DNA of 64,000 bases from Thauera sedimentorum (GCF_014489115.1 NZ_JACTAH010000002.1:992001-1056000), one strand, 5' to 3'; shown: positions 23,486 through 32,895, counted from the stretch's first letter. The notes: generated from the letters alone by a model not told the origin. Program-made: numbers and translations.

Positions 23486-24802
23486 ATGACGATCCGTTCG
23501 GTGCGCTACATCTGGGTGGGCGCGCTCGCCACGCTTGCGCTGCTGGCCGTGGCGGGTCTGGTGGTGGCCCTCGTCGCTGGTACGCAGGCAGGTTTGCTGG
23601 CGGTCGTCGCAGGCCTGCTGCTGGCCGGCTGGCATCATCTGCGCAGCATGCAGCAGCTCGCGCTATGGACCCGCGAACCCATCGGTACCCCGGTGCCGCG
23701 AGCCCACGGTGTGTGGGGATTCCTGTTTGCCGATCTGGGTAGAAGGGCCAAGCTCGCCTACGACATGCGCGAACGGCTGTCCGCGGCGCTGGAGCGTTTC
23801 CGCGATGCCAGCCAGGCGATGCCCGACGGGGTGCTCTATCTCTCCGAGCACGAAGCGATCGAGTGGATGAACCGCAAGGCCGAGCAGCACTTCGGTCTGG
23901 ATCACGCCTCCGATCTCGGTGTGCCGGTCACCAACCTGGTGCGCCAGCCCGAGTTCGGCCGCTACCTGGCCTCCGGTTACTACGCCGAACCTCTGGTGCT
24001 GGTTTCGGCGCGCCGCAAGGGGCTGACCCTGCTGGTGCAGGTGATTCCCTTCGGCGACGACCAAAAGATGGTGGTGTCGCGCGACATCACGCAGATCGAG
24101 AAGCTGGAAACCATGCGCCGCGACTTCGTGGCCAACGTGTCGCACGAACTGCGCACGCCGCTCACCGTGGTCAGCGGTTTCCTCGAGACCCTGATGGACG
24201 GTTGGGACGATTTTCCCCGTGAGGACATCGCCCGTTTTCTCAAGCTTGCCCACGACCAGTCGACGCGCATGCAGCGCCTGATCGAGGATCTGCTGACGCT
24301 GTCCGCGCTGGAAACCGGCGCGCCGGCGCCGGCCGAGGAGCGTGTCGATGTCGCCGGCCTGTTGCGCGAAGTACATCAGCAGACCGATCTGCTCTCCGGT
24401 GGCCGGCACGAGGTGACGCTGGAGATCGAAGGCGACGGCGTGCTGCTCGGCAGCCAGAAGGAACTGCACAGCGCCTTCGCCAACCTGGCGAGCAACGCGG
24501 TGCGCTATACGCCGGCCGGCGGAAAGGTCCGTCTGCTGTGGAAACGCGACGCCGAGGGGGCGGAGTTCTCCGTGGAGGACACCGGCATCGGCATCGCGCC
24601 CGAGCATCTGCCGCGACTGACCGAGCGCTTCTACCGCGTGGACCTGGGGCGCTCACGGGAGACCGGCGGCACCGGCCTCGGGCTGGCGATCGTCAAGCAC
24701 ATCCTCAGCCGCCATCAGGCGGAACTGAAGGTCGACAGCAGCCTCGGCAAGGGCAGCCGGTTCAGCGCCCGCTTCCCCAGGGCTCGCCTCGCGCAGACCT
24801 GA
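23486..24802 (+). CDS. phoR: phosphate regulon sensor histidine kinase PhoR
   Basis: 438 residues. Two N-terminal membrane helices (residues about 9-32 and 34-50) with almost no periplasmic loop, then a basic linker, a PAS domain (FRDASQAMPDGVLYLSEHEAIEWMN near 106-130), and the kinase core. The phosphorylated residue is His220 in NVSHELRTPLTVVSGF. The ATP-binding boxes SNAVRYTPAGG, EDTGIGI and GGTGLGLAIVKHI are all intact. PhoR controls PhoB according to phosphate supply through the Pst transporter and PhoU. Confidence 0.92.
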   Translation: MTIRSVRYIWVGALATLALLAVAGLVVALVAGTQAGLLAVVAGLLLAGWHHLRSMQQLALWTREPIGTPVPRAHGVWGFLFADLGRRAKLAYDMRERLSAALERFRDASQAMPDGVLYLSEHEAIEWMNRKAEQHFGLDHASDLGVPVTNLVRQPEFGRYLASGYYAEPLVLVSARRKGLTLLVQVIPFGDDQKMVVSRDITQIEKLETMRRDFVANVSHELRTPLTVVSGFLETLMDGWDDFPREDIARFLKLAHDQSTRMQRLIEDLLTLSALETGAPAPAEERVDVAGLLREVHQQTDLLSGGRHEVTLEIEGDGVLLGSQKELHSAFANLASNAVRYTPAGGKVRLLWKRDAEGAEFSVEDTGIGIAPEHLPRLTERFYRVDLGRSRETGGTGLGLAIVKHILSRHQAELKVDSSLGKGSRFSARFPRARLAQT

Positions 24803-24814
24803 ACCGGGCCCCGC

Positions 24815-26419
24815 TCAGGCAGTCGGCGCAGAGACCTCGAAGCTGACCTGGTCGAAGTTCGGGCCCTGGGCCAGGGACTTGAGCAGGCGATACTGCACCA
24901 GCGTCTCGTTGCGGAACACCTCGAGCACGCGGTTGGGCTGGAACCAGCCGTGCGGCAGCACCAGCGAATCCGGGGTCTTGAGCGGCGCGGAGCCGGGAAT
25001 CAGGAAAGCCTGGCTGTAAGGGGTGCGGTTGCCGACCTGCAGGGTCAGGATGCGCGCGGCGATGACCTGAGGCAGGCCGGGCAGCACCTGCACGCCAGCC
25101 TCCATCACGCCGTCGTTGCGGTACATCAGCCAGCTGATCCGGGCGAGCAGGAAGTGCTCGCTGTCCGGCGGACGGATGCCGATCAGCTGATGGTGTTCGA
25201 GCCGCTCATGCTCATGCATCTGCACCAGCCGGAAGCCGGTGACCGACTGGTCGGCCACCTGCCAGCGCACGCAGGCAAAGCCGAGCTCTTCGGCGCGCCG
25301 TTCGCGGTCGGCGGCGGTGCGCGGGTGAGTGACCTCGGGGGCGCGTTCGCCGAAGGTCATCAGGCTGATGTCGCTACGCAGGCTCTTGATACCGTCCAGC
25401 GCCTTGGGCTGCTCGAACACCTGCCCGGCAACGTGGTAGCCGATGGCCAGCCAGTCGCCGCACAACGACGCCGTGCCCTTGGCGCCACGCCGTGGGAAGC
25501 GGCGTCCGGCCGAGGCCAGGCCCCAGGGGCGGTAGAGCGACACCAGCAGGCGCGCCGCGGTCGATGCCGGGCAGTCGCCGCCGAGGCCGAGCGAAGCGGG
25601 GCTCACGCCCTGCTTCAGTTGCCCGAAGGTCGCCTGGATCTGCCCGGCAAGACGGCTGCTGTCGAAGCAACGCAGGCTGGCCGAAGGGGTCAGCAGGCCG
25701 AGCGGACGCAGCGCATGGTCCAGGGTGAGATCAAGCGCATAGGCCGCATGGCGGGAGCGGTCGATGTCGGCGTCGATGTTGCAGTAGGGCGCGAAGCGCT
25801 GCGCCCACTTGCAGATCAGGTTGAACTCGCGCTCGGTGCGGCCGAAGGGGTTGGCCAGATCGACGAGCAACACGGTGATGTAGGCTTCCAGCGGGCTCTG
25901 CGCGCGCCACACCTCGTTGAGCGGGTCGCTGACGCGTATCCTCAGCTTGCCGCTCTGCTCGGCGAGCACCACGCATTCGTGGAGATCGACCCACAAACCG
26001 CGCGGCACCGCGCGGTGAGCGCGCAGGTATTCGAGCAGGGCCAGGCCGGTGTATTGCAGGCGGCGCTGGATGAGCAGCGGCAGTTGTTCCGCGAGCGTGC
26101 CGTGCGGTGCGTCCTGGCGGGTGATCTGCGCATAGGAGCGCGCCATGTTCTGCCACAGGCCGACGACGCCGAGCAGGGTGTTGTTCTCCTCGCTGTCGGG
26201 CGGCAGCGGGTGGGCGGCATAGCGGCGTGCGTACTCGGCCTGCACCAGGGCGATCTGCTCGCGCGCGGCCTCCAGGACCTCCAGATGCTGGTTGGCTGCC
26301 GGCATCGCGTCGAGCAGGCTGGCGATCATGCGGTCGAGCGTCGTGCGGGTCCCGTCCACGTCTAGTGGATGCAGTCTGGACAGCTCGGCCAGGCATTCTG
26401 CTGGATTGCGGTAGTCCAT
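24815..26419 (-). CDS. uncharacterised protein with C-terminal PilZ-like domain
   Basis: 534 residues, no signal peptide or membrane helix. I do not recognise the first 350 residues; they are helical and Leu/Arg-rich. The C-terminal part resembles a PilZ domain: a basic stretch (RERRAEE), then Asp390 in DQSVTGFRL, which matches the D-x-S-x-x-G motif, and ARISWLMYRNDGVMEAGVQVL, like the closing PilZ strands. PilZ domains bind cyclic di-GMP, so this could be an effector protein, but the Arg spacing is imperfect. It converges on phoR and lies upstream of a HIT gene on the same strand. Function unknown. Confidence 0.6.
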   Translation of the reverse strand: MDYRNPAECLAELSRLHPLDVDGTRTTLDRMIASLLDAMPAANQHLEVLEAAREQIALVQAEYARRYAAHPLPPDSEENNTLLGVVGLWQNMARSYAQITRQDAPHGTLAEQLPLLIQRRLQYTGLALLEYLRAHRAVPRGLWVDLHECVVLAEQSGKLRIRVSDPLNEVWRAQSPLEAYITVLLVDLANPFGRTEREFNLICKWAQRFAPYCNIDADIDRSRHAAYALDLTLDHALRPLGLLTPSASLRCFDSSRLAGQIQATFGQLKQGVSPASLGLGGDCPASTAARLLVSLYRPWGLASAGRRFPRRGAKGTASLCGDWLAIGYHVAGQVFEQPKALDGIKSLRSDISLMTFGERAPEVTHPRTAADRERRAEELGFACVRWQVADQSVTGFRLVQMHEHERLEHHQLIGIRPPDSEHFLLARISWLMYRNDGVMEAGVQVLPGLPQVIAARILTLQVGNRTPYSQAFLIPGSAPLKTPDSLVLPHGWFQPNRVLEVFRNETLVQYRLLKSLAQGPNFDQVSFEVSAPTA

Positions 26420-26474
26420 GGGTTCTCCGTGCTCGGGCCGGTCCGTGTGAGTGATGGTCTCTGTCTGTGTGCGT

Positions 26475-26897
26475 TCAGCCTGCGGTCAGTTCCGCCAGCG
26501 AATCGCGGATCGCCGCGGCGAGGGCGCGCCGGTCGGGCGCGTGCCGGGTCGGGCCGGGCGCACGCTGCGCCGCGCCCCAGACCGGCTGGGGGAAGTGGCG
26601 GTCGTCGGCAAAGCGCGGAATCACGTGCCAGTGCAGATGCGGCACCATGTTGCCGAAACTGGCCAGGTTGATCTTGTCCGGTTGCATCGCCTCGCGCAGG
26701 GCAATCTCGGTGGCCATCACCACGTTGAGCAGATGCCGCTGCTGGGGCGGGGCGAGATCGCTCATCTCCGCCACGTGCTGGTGCCACACGACGCGGCAGA
26801 AGCCGGGATAGTCGTCGTCCGCGACCGCGATGACGCGGCACAGCGGGTCTTCCCACACCAGTGCTTCGTCCGTGCGAGCGCATAGCGGGCAAGTCAT
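26475..26897 (-). CDS. HIT family (histidine triad) hydrolase
   Basis: 140 residues. The histidine triad HLHWHVIPRF is present near residues 86-95, the nucleotide-binding active site of HIT proteins. The N-terminus has CPLC and a later Cys, as in HIT enzymes that may bind zinc. Members hydrolyse nucleoside phosphoramidates or dinucleotides such as Ap4A. The substrate cannot be fixed from sequence. The gene is upstream of the PilZ-like gene and downstream of a class II amidotransferase, all on the minus strand. Confidence 0.88.
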   Translation of the reverse strand: MTCPLCARTDEALVWEDPLCRVIAVADDDYPGFCRVVWHQHVAEMSDLAPPQQRHLLNVVMATEIALREAMQPDKINLASFGNMVPHLHWHVIPRFADDRHFPQPVWGAAQRAPGPTRHAPDRRALAAAIRDSLAELTAG

Positions 26898-26969
26898 GGT
26901 CTATCTCTCCCGAGGGCGGGATTCCGGAGTGTCGACTTTACCCCCTTCGACTATGCAGGCGAAGGGCTA

Positions 26970-27791
26970 TCAGGTTCGGGTCGTGATGTTTTCAGCGGTG
27001 GCGGCCACGGTGCGGGCCTCGCCGAGTGCTTCAGGGGTGCCGAGATGAAAGCTCATCAGGGTGCCGGGGGGGATGCTCTCCCAGTGTTCGTTGTCGGTCA
27101 GCGGGGTGGTGGCGATCACTGCGACCCGGTCTGCCGGGGTGGTCAGCTCGCGGAAATCCACGGTGACGTCGCGGTCGCTCAGGTGTGCGGCGGCGAACGG
27201 GGCCTGGCGCACGATGTAGGTCAACCGGGTCGAGCAGTGGGCGAACAGGCGGTCGCCGTTGGAGAGCAGGAAGTTGAACTCGCCATGGACACCGACGGCG
27301 GACGCCAGCTCGCGCAGGGTGGCGAACAACATGGCGGGCTCGGGCGGACCGTCGGGATGGCGCTGGGCCAGCGTGTCGAGCAGGTGGCAGAAAGCCAGTT
27401 CCGAGTCGGTGCCGCCGATCGGCCGGAAGCGGCCGCTGAGTACCGGGGCGAAGCCCTTCAGGTTGCCGTTGTGGGCAAAGATCCAGCACTGCCCCCACAG
27501 CTCGCGCTGGAAGGGGTGGGTGTTCTCCAGGCCGATCTCGCCCTGGGTGGCCTTGCGGATGTGGGCGATGACGTTGAGCGAGCGGATGGGGTACTGGTGC
27601 ACGAGCTCGGCCACCGGCGAATGGCTGCTCGGCTGCGGGTCGAGGAAGACGCGCGCCGCGCGCCCTTCGAAGAAGGCGATGCCCCAGCCGTCGCGGTGGT
27701 GGTCGGTCAGTCCGCCACGCGCGCGAAAGCCGGTGAACGAGAAGCAGATGTCGGTCGGCACGTTGCAGTTCATGCCGAGAAGCTGGCACAT
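26970..27791 (-). CDS. class II glutamine amidotransferase (YafJ-like)
   Basis: 273 residues. Cys2 is the N-terminal nucleophile ([12 protein letters not shown]) exposed after removal of Met. The motifs [18 protein letters not shown] near 27-44, [18 protein letters not shown] near 77-94 and HNGNLKGF near 105-112 are typical. There is no attached synthetase domain. The E. coli relative YafJ has no firm role. The product likely releases ammonia from glutamine for a partner enzyme not identified here. Confidence 0.88.
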   Translation of the reverse strand: MCQLLGMNCNVPTDICFSFTGFRARGGLTDHHRDGWGIAFFEGRAARVFLDPQPSSHSPVAELVHQYPIRSLNVIAHIRKATQGEIGLENTHPFQRELWGQCWIFAHNGNLKGFAPVLSGRFRPIGGTDSELAFCHLLDTLAQRHPDGPPEPAMLFATLRELASAVGVHGEFNFLLSNGDRLFAHCSTRLTYIVRQAPFAAAHLSDRDVTVDFRELTTPADRVAVIATTPLTDNEHWESIPPGTLMSFHLGTPEALGEARTVAATAENITTRT

Positions 27792-27857
27792 GGGTGATCC
27801 TCGCAGCGGGGCGCCCGAACGGGCGCATGGCCCGATTCTACGACTGCATGCGGCCTG

Positions 27858-28154
27858 TCACTGCATGCCGTATCGCCGCATCCATGCGCGGAACGCCTCG
27901 TTGCTGTCTGCCGCGCGCAGGCGCTGGACGTGGAGCACGAGGTTCTCCGCCATGGTGTGCGCGGCGATGGCCGCCATCACGTCCAGGCGTGCAGTGGCGT
28001 CCAGGCCATGCTCGCTCAACTGGCGGTCGAGCTCGCAGAAGTGGCAGGCCATCAGATGGCGCGCGGCCTCGCCGTCCAGCGACAGGGCGCCGACGTCCAG
28101 GGGGTCTTCGGCTTCGATGTCGGCCATCAGTCTCTCGATGGATTGCGGGGTCAT
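27858..28154 (-). CDS. small hypothetical protein
   Basis: 98 residues from the ATG at 28152-28154. GGAGGAG six to eight bases upstream decides this start against longer in-frame options, which are Arg-rich and implausible. The protein is mostly helical and contains [20 protein letters not shown], where a His and two Cys (H-x3-C-H-x-C) might bind metal. No family recognised. It is divergent from dodecin across 170 bases, and lies just upstream of the amidotransferase gene on the minus strand. Confidence 0.65.
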   Translation of the reverse strand: MTPQSIERLMADIEAEDPLDVGALSLDGEAARHLMACHFCELDRQLSEHGLDATARLDVMAAIAAHTMAENLVLHVQRLRAADSNEAFRAWMRRYGMQ

Positions 28155-28324
28155 GGCGGTCTCCTCCGGGCTGGGGCTTGGCGGTTCGACCGCCGCGCCG
28201 CGCGGGAGTGCCGCGCCGCCGCGGAACCGCCCGCGCCGTGCGCGACTCACAGCGACACCGCTCGCGGACCCGGCTGCCGCCGGCGGCCGGTCGCGGCGGG
28301 ACTGTCGAGCAGGAGGAGACGCAC

Positions 28325-28534
28325 ATGGGCGATCACGTATACAAGCTCGTCGAACTCGTCGGGTCGTCATCGACCGGCGTGGATGACGCCATCCGCAACG
28401 CCATCGACACCGCAGCGGCATCGGTCCGCCACATCGACTGGTTCGAGGTCGTCGACACCCGCGGCCACGTGGTGGACGGCAAGGTGGCCCACTTTCAGGT
28501 GACGCTCAAGGTGGGCTTCAGGATCGAATCGTGA
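28325..28534 (+). CDS. dodecin
   Basis: 69 residues. Dodecins form hollow dodecamers that store flavin or coenzyme A. The sequence [20 protein letters not shown] and the strand [27 protein letters not shown] match the family closely, including the Trp in WFEV that stacks on the flavin ring. AGGAGGAGACGCAC precedes the ATG. It is a single-gene unit facing a LysR gene on the opposite strand. Confidence 0.93.
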   Translation: MGDHVYKLVELVGSSSTGVDDAIRNAIDTAAASVRHIDWFEVVDTRGHVVDGKVAHFQVTLKVGFRIES

Positions 28535-28574
28535 CCGATGCGGGCGCGGGGGGCGGAGCGTGCAGCAGGGCGAT

Positions 28575-29483
28575 TCAGGGACGCCCCGCCTCGGCCTTGA
28601 GCCAGCCCCGGAAGGCGTCGAAGTCGGCGCGCTCGCAACGCAATGGTTCGCGCCACACCAGCCACCAGCGGTAGTCGTCCACCAGCGCGGTATTGCAGAC
28701 CCTGACCAGGGTGCCTGCGGCGAGGTCATCCATGGCCAGCGCAGACCGCGCTAGGGCGACGCCCTGGCCTGTCGCCGCAGCTTGCAACAGCAGGCCCGCG
28801 TCATCGTACAGCGGACCCTCGGTCGGTTCGGGCAATTCGAGGCCGGCGGCCCTGAACCACGGCGCCCACGGCTGCCTCGGGTTGCGCAGCAGCGTGACCT
28901 TCAGGAGGTCGGCAGGAGCCTCGAGCACCGTGCGGCCGAGGAGGGCCGGGCTGCATACCGGGAACACATGACTGTCCATCAACTTTTCGGCGCGCAGGCC
29001 CGGCCAGCGACCGGGGCCGTAGCGGATCGCCAGGTCGATGCCGTCGTGGCCGTCGAGCGCTGCCAGCGCGGCGGACGGTCGAAGGGCGATGTCCACCTCC
29101 GGGCAGGCCGCCTGGCAGCGCGACAGCCGGGGCACCAGCCAGCGTGCGGCCAGGCTGGGCAACACTCCCACGTGCAGCGTCCGCCTGGGTTGCTGACCGG
29201 CAGGACTGCGGTGGGTGCGAGCGCGCTCGAAGGCGTCTGCCAGACGCTGCAAGCCTTCCCGCAGATCCGCCAGCAGCACTTGCCCCGTCTCGGTCAGCAG
29301 CATGCGCTGTCCCACGCGGACGAAGAGCCGGCTGCCGCCGAGGTCGCTCTCGATCCTCGCGATGTGGTGGCTGATGGCGCCGTGGGTCAGGGACAACTCA
29401 TCGGCCGCGCGACTGAAGCTCAGATGCCGGGCCGCGGCCTCGAAGGCGCGCAAGGCCTGGAGCGGAGGCAGGTAAGGAATCAT
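28575..29483 (-). CDS. LysR family regulator (GcvA-like)
   Basis: 302 residues. The opening IPYLPPLQALRAFEAAARHLS followed by AADELSLTHGAISHHIARIE is characteristic of the GcvA/TrpI-like branch of LysR proteins. The effector-binding domain covers residues 95-300. Divergent from an MFS transporter over a 155-base spacer that contains a repeated AATTTCACTCA, a likely operator. No adjacent glycine cleavage genes, so the name GcvA is not transferred. Confidence 0.88.
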   Translation of the reverse strand: MIPYLPPLQALRAFEAAARHLSFSRAADELSLTHGAISHHIARIESDLGGSRLFVRVGQRMLLTETGQVLLADLREGLQRLADAFERARTHRSPAGQQPRRTLHVGVLPSLAARWLVPRLSRCQAACPEVDIALRPSAALAALDGHDGIDLAIRYGPGRWPGLRAEKLMDSHVFPVCSPALLGRTVLEAPADLLKVTLLRNPRQPWAPWFRAAGLELPEPTEGPLYDDAGLLLQAAATGQGVALARSALAMDDLAAGTLVRVCNTALVDDYRWWLVWREPLRCERADFDAFRGWLKAEAGRP

Positions 29484-29491
29484 CGGTTGTT

Positions 29492-29502
29492 AATTTCACT
29501 CA
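29492..29502. repeat. direct repeat copy 1 in LysR/MFS spacer
   Basis: AATTTCACTCA occurs here and again at 29552-29562, start-to-start distance 60 bases. Both lie in the divergent LysR/MFS spacer, suggesting paired binding sites for the regulator. Confidence 0.5.
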
Positions 29503-29551
29503 CATGAATCGCCAATCGAATTCGTTTGTAAGGCACCGCACGGCAGTCGAG

Positions 29552-29562
29552 AATTTCACTCA
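29552..29562. repeat. direct repeat copy 2 in LysR/MFS spacer
   Basis: Second exact copy of AATTTCACTCA. It lies 77 bases upstream of the MFS start codon. Confidence 0.5.
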
Positions 29563-29638
29563 GGAACGCAGTTTTCACGATTGAAGGCTAGAGCCGAACG
29601 TCCCTGCCGGCAAGCCGCATTTGTTCCAGGAGGTTATC

Positions 29639-30871
29639 TTGATTAACAGCGAAATCTTGCCTGCAGGCGGACTGCCACGCGCGCGGGATTTGGGCGGTCA
29701 GCCGACCCCATGGTGGGTGGTGGTGGGGCTCGCGATGGCACCCGCGGTAGCGCTCGGTCTGGCGCGCTTTGCCTATGCCCTGCTGCTCCCGCCCATGCGC
29801 GAGGAACTCGGGTGGTCCTTCGCGGAGGCCGGCGCCATGAACGCCGCCAACGCGGCCGGCTATCTGGCCGGCGCACTGGTGGCCGCGCCGCTGGGCCGCA
29901 GGCTTGGTGACCGTGTCGTCTTGGCCGGCGGACTCTTGGTCACCACGCTGAGTATCGCCGCCTCCGGGCTGATGTCGGCGTTTGCGCTGCTGCTGGTGCT
30001 GCGGACGATCGCGGGGCTGGCCGGGGCGCTGGCCTTCGTGGCGGGCGCCGGGCTGGCGACCGCGGCCGCCGCGGGTGGCAGCAGCAGTCGCGCGCCGACC
30101 GTGCTCGGCCTCTATTTCGCCGGCGCCGGCCTGGGCGTGGCGGCGTCCGCGCTCGCCGTGCCGCCGCTGCTGCCCGAATTGGGCTGGCGTGCCGGCTGGC
30201 TGGCGTTGGGCGGGCTGTCGATTGTCGCCAGTGCGTACGCATGGCTTGCCCTGCGCCGAGCACCGGAACCTGCGCGGGCGGCCTCCGCCGTGCCAGGGCG
30301 CTGGTCGCCGGCGACGATGGCGTGGACGCTGTTCTCCTATGGCCTGTTCGGCGCCGGGTATATCGCCTACGCGACATTCATCGTTGCTTACCTGCAAGGC
30401 GAGCTGGGCTTTGGCGGTGGCGCGGTCGCCGTGTTCTGGTCCGTGCTCGGGTTGGCGTCCGTCGTCGCCGCGTTCGCCTGGGGCCCGCTGTTGGGGCGCC
30501 TGAAAGGCGGCTGGGGAACAGCCGCCACGGTCGGCACCGTCATCGTCGGTGCGGTGCTGCCGCTCGTGTGGACCACGCCAGGCGGGGCCTATCTTTCCGC
30601 CGCGCTGTTTGGTGGGTCGTTCCTTGCGGTGATCGCGGCGGTCGGCTCTTTCGCGCGCCGGACGATGCCGCCGCACGCGTGGACCGCGGCAATCGGGACG
30701 CTGACGGTGGCATTCGGCATCGGGCAGTGTGTCGGGCCGGTGCTGAGCGGCGTGCTTTCGGATGGTGCTGAAGGAATCCGCGCGGGGCTATGGCTGTCCG
30801 TCGGTATCCTGGCGCTGTCGGCCGCCGCCGCCACATTGCAGTCCGAGCCCGGAAGGGGCAGCGCAGCGTAA
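29639..30871 (+). CDS. MFS transporter, YbfB/YjiJ family
   Basis: 410 residues with twelve membrane helices. The first helix region WWVVVGLAMAPAVALGLARFAYALLLPPMREELGWSFAEAG is typical of YbfB/YjiJ-type carriers. A perfect AGGAGG at 29628-29633 stands five bases before the TTG at 29639 and decides that start. An upstream in-frame TTG at 29621 precedes the AGGAGG and is unlikely. Substrate unknown. Control by the divergent LysR protein is inferred. Confidence 0.85.
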   Translation: MINSEILPAGGLPRARDLGGQPTPWWVVVGLAMAPAVALGLARFAYALLLPPMREELGWSFAEAGAMNAANAAGYLAGALVAAPLGRRLGDRVVLAGGLLVTTLSIAASGLMSAFALLLVLRTIAGLAGALAFVAGAGLATAAAAGGSSSRAPTVLGLYFAGAGLGVAASALAVPPLLPELGWRAGWLALGGLSIVASAYAWLALRRAPEPARAASAVPGRWSPATMAWTLFSYGLFGAGYIAYATFIVAYLQGELGFGGGAVAVFWSVLGLASVVAAFAWGPLLGRLKGGWGTAATVGTVIVGAVLPLVWTTPGGAYLSAALFGGSFLAVIAAVGSFARRTMPPHAWTAAIGTLTVAFGIGQCVGPVLSGVLSDGAEGIRAGLWLSVGILALSAAAATLQSEPGRGSAA

Positions 30872-30918
30872 CCTCGCGCTTGGTCTTTGGCGCATCGATG
30901 CGGGGCAGGAGATCTATG

Positions 30919-30993
30919 TGGAGCGGGCGAAGGGAGTCGAACCCTCGTCATCAGCTTGGGAAGCTGAGGTAATAGCCGTTATACGACGCCCGC
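30919..30993 (-). tRNA. tRNA-Gly (anticodon CCC)
   Basis: The minus strand folds into a full cloverleaf. The acceptor stem is GCGGGCG paired with CGCCCGC. The anticodon arm is TCAGC-TTCCCAA-GCTGA, giving anticodon CCC. The T-arm contains GGTTCGACTCC, the discriminator is U, and CCA is encoded. It reads GGG codons. Length is 75 bases including CCA. It lies between convergent MFS and divergent thiS genes. Confidence 0.93.
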
Positions 30994-31028
30994 TGTAGCG
31001 GTGGCGGAGGCCACCGGAAGAGGCTGGC

Positions 31029-31058
31029 ATTCTAATGGAGCGGGGCTGGGGCGCGCAA
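31029..31058 (-). promoter_or_regulatory. candidate promoter of tRNA-Gly
   Basis: On the minus strand TTGCGC (31058-31053), an 18-base spacer, then TAGAAT (31034-31029). The transcript would begin near 31022, about 29 bases before the mature tRNA. Confidence 0.5.
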
Positions 31059-31067
31059 TCGGCGGCG

Positions 31068-31076
31068 TGATAAGAT
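31068..31076 (+). promoter_or_regulatory. candidate extended -10 of thiS
   Basis: TGATAAGAT fits an extended -10 element (TGN-TATAAT with one mismatch). No -35 is evident. The transcript would have a leader of about 40 bases, too short for a TPP riboswitch. Confidence 0.4.
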
Positions 31077-31123
31077 TCCACGCCCCTGCCAGCCGTGCTG
31101 GCCTACTGCGCAAGCCGACCTCC

Positions 31124-31327
31124 ATGATCCAGCTTCTCATCAATGGCCAGGCCGAATCCCTGGATGACGGCCTCACCGTGTCCGATCTGCTGCAGCGCCG
31201 GGGCCTGGCCGGCAAGCGCCTGGCGGTCGAGCGCAACGGCGAGATCGTGCCGCGCGGTCGTCACGCCGAGACCGTGCTCGCCGACGGCGACCGGCTCGAG
31301 ATCGTCGTCGCGGTCGGCGGCGGCTGA
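31124..31327 (+). CDS. thiS: sulfur carrier protein ThiS
   Basis: 67 residues. Ubiquitin-like protein that carries sulfur as a C-terminal thiocarboxylate for thiazole synthesis. It has the MIQLLINGQ start, the [12 protein letters not shown] helix, the GEIVPRGRH segment and the required Gly-Gly end (AVGGG). Longer in-frame starts upstream are not homologous. It is followed 57 bases later by thiG, its reaction partner. Confidence 0.92.
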   Translation: MIQLLINGQAESLDDGLTVSDLLQRRGLAGKRLAVERNGEIVPRGRHAETVLADGDRLEIVVAVGGG

Positions 31328-31384
31328 GCGTCACCGGCGGCGCATTCCGGCATTCTCCGCAACTCCTTCACATACAGGTCCATC

Positions 31385-32170
31385 ATGAACGACGCCTTGG
31401 TCATTGCGGGCAAGTCCTACGCTTCCCGCCTGCTGGTGGGTACCGGCAAGTACCGTGACTTCGCCGAAACCCGCGCGGCGATCGACGCCAGCGGGGCCGG
31501 GATCGTCACCGTGGCCATCCGCCGCACCAACATCGGGCAGAACCCGGACGAGCCCAACCTGCTCGACGTGCTGCCGCCCGAGCGCTTCACCATCCTGCCC
31601 AACACCGCAGGCTGCTACAGCGCCGACGACGCGGTGCGCACCCTGCGCCTGGCGCGCGAGCTGCTCGACGGCCATGCGCTGGTTAAGCTGGAGGTGCTGG
31701 GCGACCCGACGACGCTGTTCCCCAACATGCCCGAGACCCTGAAGGCGGCAGAGACCCTGGTCAAGGATGGCTTCGACGTCATGGTGTACTGCTCGGACGA
31801 CCCCATCCAGGCGAAGATGCTGGAAGACATCGGCTGCGTCGCGGTGATGCCGCTGGCCTCGCTGATCGGCTCCGGCATGGGCATCCTCAATCCTTGGAAT
31901 CTGCGCCTGATCATCGATAACGCCAAGGTGCCGGTGATCGTCGATGCCGGGGTGGGCACCGCCTCGGACGCGGCCATCGCCATGGAGCTGGGTTGCGACG
32001 GCGTGCTGATGAACACCGCCATTGCCGCCGCCCGCCAGCCGGTGATGATGGCCGGGGCGATGAAGAAGGCGGTCGAGGCCGGGCGCGAGGCCTTCCTGGC
32101 CGGGCGCATGCCGCGCAAGCTGTACACGGCCGATCCCAGCTCGCCCACCAGCGGCCTGATCGGGTCCTGA
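31385..32170 (+). CDS. thiG: thiazole synthase
   Basis: 261 residues. Combines 1-deoxy-D-xylulose 5-phosphate, dehydroglycine and ThiS thiocarboxylate to give the thiazole of thiamine. Lys101 in [15 protein letters not shown] is the expected imine-forming lysine. The phosphate-binding part is near [18 protein letters not shown] (200-217), and [11 protein letters not shown] near 160-170 is conserved. thiO/thiH and other thi genes are not adjacent. Confidence 0.96.
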   Translation: MNDALVIAGKSYASRLLVGTGKYRDFAETRAAIDASGAGIVTVAIRRTNIGQNPDEPNLLDVLPPERFTILPNTAGCYSADDAVRTLRLARELLDGHALVKLEVLGDPTTLFPNMPETLKAAETLVKDGFDVMVYCSDDPIQAKMLEDIGCVAVMPLASLIGSGMGILNPWNLRLIIDNAKVPVIVDAGVGTASDAAIAMELGCDGVLMNTAIAAARQPVMMAGAMKKAVEAGREAFLAGRMPRKLYTADPSSPTSGLIGS

Positions 32171-32172
32171 GC

Positions 32173-32895
32173 ATGAGCGAAGGCATTCACGACCGCGGTT
32201 TTCCCGAGGGCGAGGAGCACCGCTTCTCGCGCCGCTCCATTCGCAGCTTCGTGCTGCGCCAGGGGCGCATGTCCGAGGCCCAGCAGCGCTACCTCGACAC
32301 CGTGCTGCCGCGCATCGGCCTGGCCTACCGCGAGGCGCCGCTGGACCTGGACGCAGCCTTCGGGCGCAGCGCGCCGAAGATCGTCGAGATCGGCTTCGGC
32401 ATGGGCGAGACCACTGCGCGCATTGCCGCCGCGCACCCGGAGAACGACTACCTCGGCATCGAGGTGCACACTCCCGGCGTGGGCGCGCTGTGCAAGCTGG
32501 TGGAGGAGCAGGGCCTGGGCAATGTGCGCATCATGCAGCACGACGCGGTCGAGGTGCTGCGCGACATGATCCCGGACGGCACGCTGGCGGGCGTTCACGT
32601 GTTCTTCCCCGACCCCTGGCGCAAGAAGCGCCATCACAAGCGGCGCATCATCCAGCCCGATTTCGTTGCGCTGATCGCCTCCAAGCTCGCACCCGGCGGC
32701 TACCTGCACTGCGCGACCGACTGGGAGGACTACGCGCATTGGATGCTGGAGGTGCTCGCAGGCGAACCGGCGCTGGTCAACAGCGCCGACGGTTTTGCGC
32801 CGCGGCCGGACTACCGCCCGCTGACCAAGTTCGAGAATCGCGGCCTGCGCCTCGGCCACGGCGTCTGGGACCTGGTCTTCCGTCGCCGCGCCTGA
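32173..32895 (+). CDS. trmB: tRNA (guanine-N7)-methyltransferase
   Basis: 240 residues. Makes m7G46 in tRNA. The [14 protein letters not shown] start, the SAM-binding [17 protein letters not shown] (near 66-82) and the family motif [19 protein letters not shown] (near 143-161) are all present. The ATG is two bases after the thiG stop, so it is probably co-transcribed. The thiS-thiG-trmB order is common in betaproteobacteria. Confidence 0.96.
   Translation: MSEGIHDRGFPEGEEHRFSRRSIRSFVLRQGRMSEAQQRYLDTVLPRIGLAYREAPLDLDAAFGRSAPKIVEIGFGMGETTARIAAAHPENDYLGIEVHTPGVGALCKLVEEQGLGNVRIMQHDAVEVLRDMIPDGTLAGVHVFFPDPWRKKRHHKRRIIQPDFVALIASKLAPGGYLHCATDWEDYAHWMLEVLAGEPALVNSADGFAPRPDYRPLTKFENRGLRLGHGVWDLVFRRRA

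Noticed and set aside
26970..28574. Defence or toxin-antitoxin cassette around the HIT, amidotransferase, small unknown and dodecin genes
   Set aside because: All recognisable proteins are common metabolic or storage proteins, base composition is uniform and no toxin or nuclease motif is present.
31000..31123. TPP riboswitch upstream of thiS
   Set aside because: No conserved CTGAGA-type core is seen, and the likely promoter leaves only about 40 bases of leader.
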